The notes under the pieces: generated by a model
Databases searched by the model: none
Told to the model about the DNA's origin: nothing
What the model saw: only the letters and a program-made list of their open reading frames with translations
Source of the DNA: Aquabacterium commune
GTDB taxonomy: Bacteria; Pseudomonadota; Gammaproteobacteria; Burkholderiales; Burkholderiaceae_C
Length of the DNA stretch: 64,000 bases
Reading direction: 5' to 3'
NCBI RefSeq assembly: GCF_004362855.1
Contig: NZ_SNXW01000010.1
Coordinates: 62,001 to 126,000 of the forward strand
In this document: piece by piece, positions 63,381 through 64,000 of the stretch
Numbering within the stretch: the stretch's first letter is position 1
Layout: each line of letters opens with the position of its first letter
Translations under genes and position numbers: made by a program

Positions 63381-64000
63381 ATGCGATGCGCCCCACCCAC
63401 GTCACCCTGGTCGATGTCGGCCCCCGCGATGGCCTGCAAAACGAGGCACAGCCCGTGCCTGCGGCCACCAAAATCAAACTCGTGCACCGCCTGCAGGCCG
63501 CGGGCCTGAAGCACATCGAAGTCACCAGCTTCGTCAGCCCCAAGTGGGTGCCGCAGATGGCCGACAACGCCGAGGTCATGGCCGGCATCGCACGGCCGCC
63601 GGGCGTTCGCCACAGCGTGCTCACGCCCAACATGAAGGGCTTCGAAGGCGCGCTGGCCGCCGGTGCCGACGAGGTCGTCATCTTCGCCGCGGCCTCAGAG
63701 GCCTTCAGCCAGCGCAACATCAATTGCTCGATCGCCGAGTCCATCGAGCGCTTCCGTCCGGTGGCCGAAGCCGCGCGTGCCCACGGCCTGCGCGTGCGCG
63801 CGGCGGTGTCCTGTGCACTGGGCTGCCCTTACCAGGGCGAGGTCGGCACCGACGCCGTGGTCGATGTGGCCCAGCGCCTGCTGGACATCGGCGCCCACCA
63901 CATCGGCATCGCCGACACCATCGGCGTGGGCACGGCCGGGCGCGTCAGCGCGGTGATGGAGGCCACGCTCAAGCACGTGCCGCTGGCCGAGCTCAGCGGC
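63377..64000 (+). CDS. liuE: Hydroxymethylglutaryl-CoA lyase, 3' end outside window
   Basis: The visible 208 codons begin at ATG 63377 (overlapping the liuD stop) or ATG 63386. They carry HMG-CoA lyase signatures: VTLVDVGPRDGLQNEAQPVP with the catalytic Arg-Asp, HIEVTSFVSPKWVPQMADN, VSCALGCPYQGEV and GIADTIGVGTAGRV. The enzyme splits HMG-CoA into acetoacetate and acetyl-CoA, the last step of leucine degradation. The active-site Cys loop and the end of the gene lie beyond the window. Confidence 0.95.
   Translation, partial: MNAMRPTHVTLVDVGPRDGLQNEAQPVPAATKIKLVHRLQAAGLKHIEVTSFVSPKWVPQMADNAEVMAGIARPPGVRHSVLTPNMKGFEGALAAGADEVVIFAAASEAFSQRNINCSIAESIERFRPVAEAARAHGLRVRAAVSCALGCPYQGEVGTDAVVDVAQRLLDIGAHHIGIADTIGVGTAGRVSAVMEATLKHVPLAELSG

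Overview
The window is a 64-kb piece of a high-GC, densely coding chromosome. It most likely comes from a betaproteobacterium of the order Burkholderiales (Comamonadaceae or a close relative). The evidence is the gene content: a recA-recX pair with a LexA-type box, a MetH lacking its homocysteine domain, metX-metW behind a SAM-II riboswitch, a sigma-54 type IV pilin gene, a Gram-negative porin, and a leucine/isovalerate (liu) operon under a TetR regulator. No rRNA, tRNA, transposase, integrase or CRISPR array was seen. The placement rests on gene content and reading, not on a database comparison.

Layout. 0-6 kb: the end of a SPOR-domain protein, an exported subtilase with a C-terminal sorting tail, then gap and tkt. 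6-9 kb: a nucleotidyltransferase-fold gene set between two copies of the tkt 5' end, pilA with its sigma-54 promoter, and a RHH/ParE-type toxin-antitoxin pair. 9-18 kb: a cyclic-nucleotide phosphodiesterase, a Ser/Thr kinase-PP2C phosphatase-FHA signalling module, a TerC/YjbE membrane protein, sucCD, recX and recA. 18-28 kb: patatin lipase, YdcH, metH, a DUF1800/DUF1501 exported pair and a hybrid histidine kinase. 28-34.6 kb: uvrA, a fumarylacetoacetase-family enzyme and two FtsX/MacB-type permeases. 34.7-41.5 kb: an accessory island. 41.5-50 kb: an efflux adaptor, pyrF, an exported phospholipase D/nuclease-toxin/immunity cluster, purB, a DUF898 membrane protein and a GST. 50-58 kb: a glutamate synthase-like protein, metXW, a broken porin, recQ and a thioesterase. 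58-64 kb: the liu operon.

The island at 34.7-41.5 kb is the most unusual region. It holds a Fic protein, a 1577-residue helicase-nuclease of the DUF4011/DUF3320 kind, and an 85-residue coiled-coil protein only 5 bases upstream of it. It also holds the first ~26 codons of a type I restriction methyltransferase (hsdM), cut off where the helicase module begins, and about fourteen degenerate copies of a 21-bp tandem repeat with internal dyads. The island separates an efflux adaptor gene from two permease genes on the same strand, and no ATP-binding subunit is seen between or beside them. I read this as a defence hotspot where an R-M system was exchanged for a helicase-nuclease module and an ABC efflux operon was broken.

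Four other genes carry visible lesions or rearrangements. The porin has an in-frame amber codon 35 codons before its natural end. A restriction-fold toxin has an in-frame UGA while its immunity gene is intact. tkt has a duplicated 46-bp 5' end about 1.3 kb upstream. liuD has a duplicated start with a 72-bp hairpin-bearing insert, which leaves a 31-codon leader ORF between liuC and liuD.
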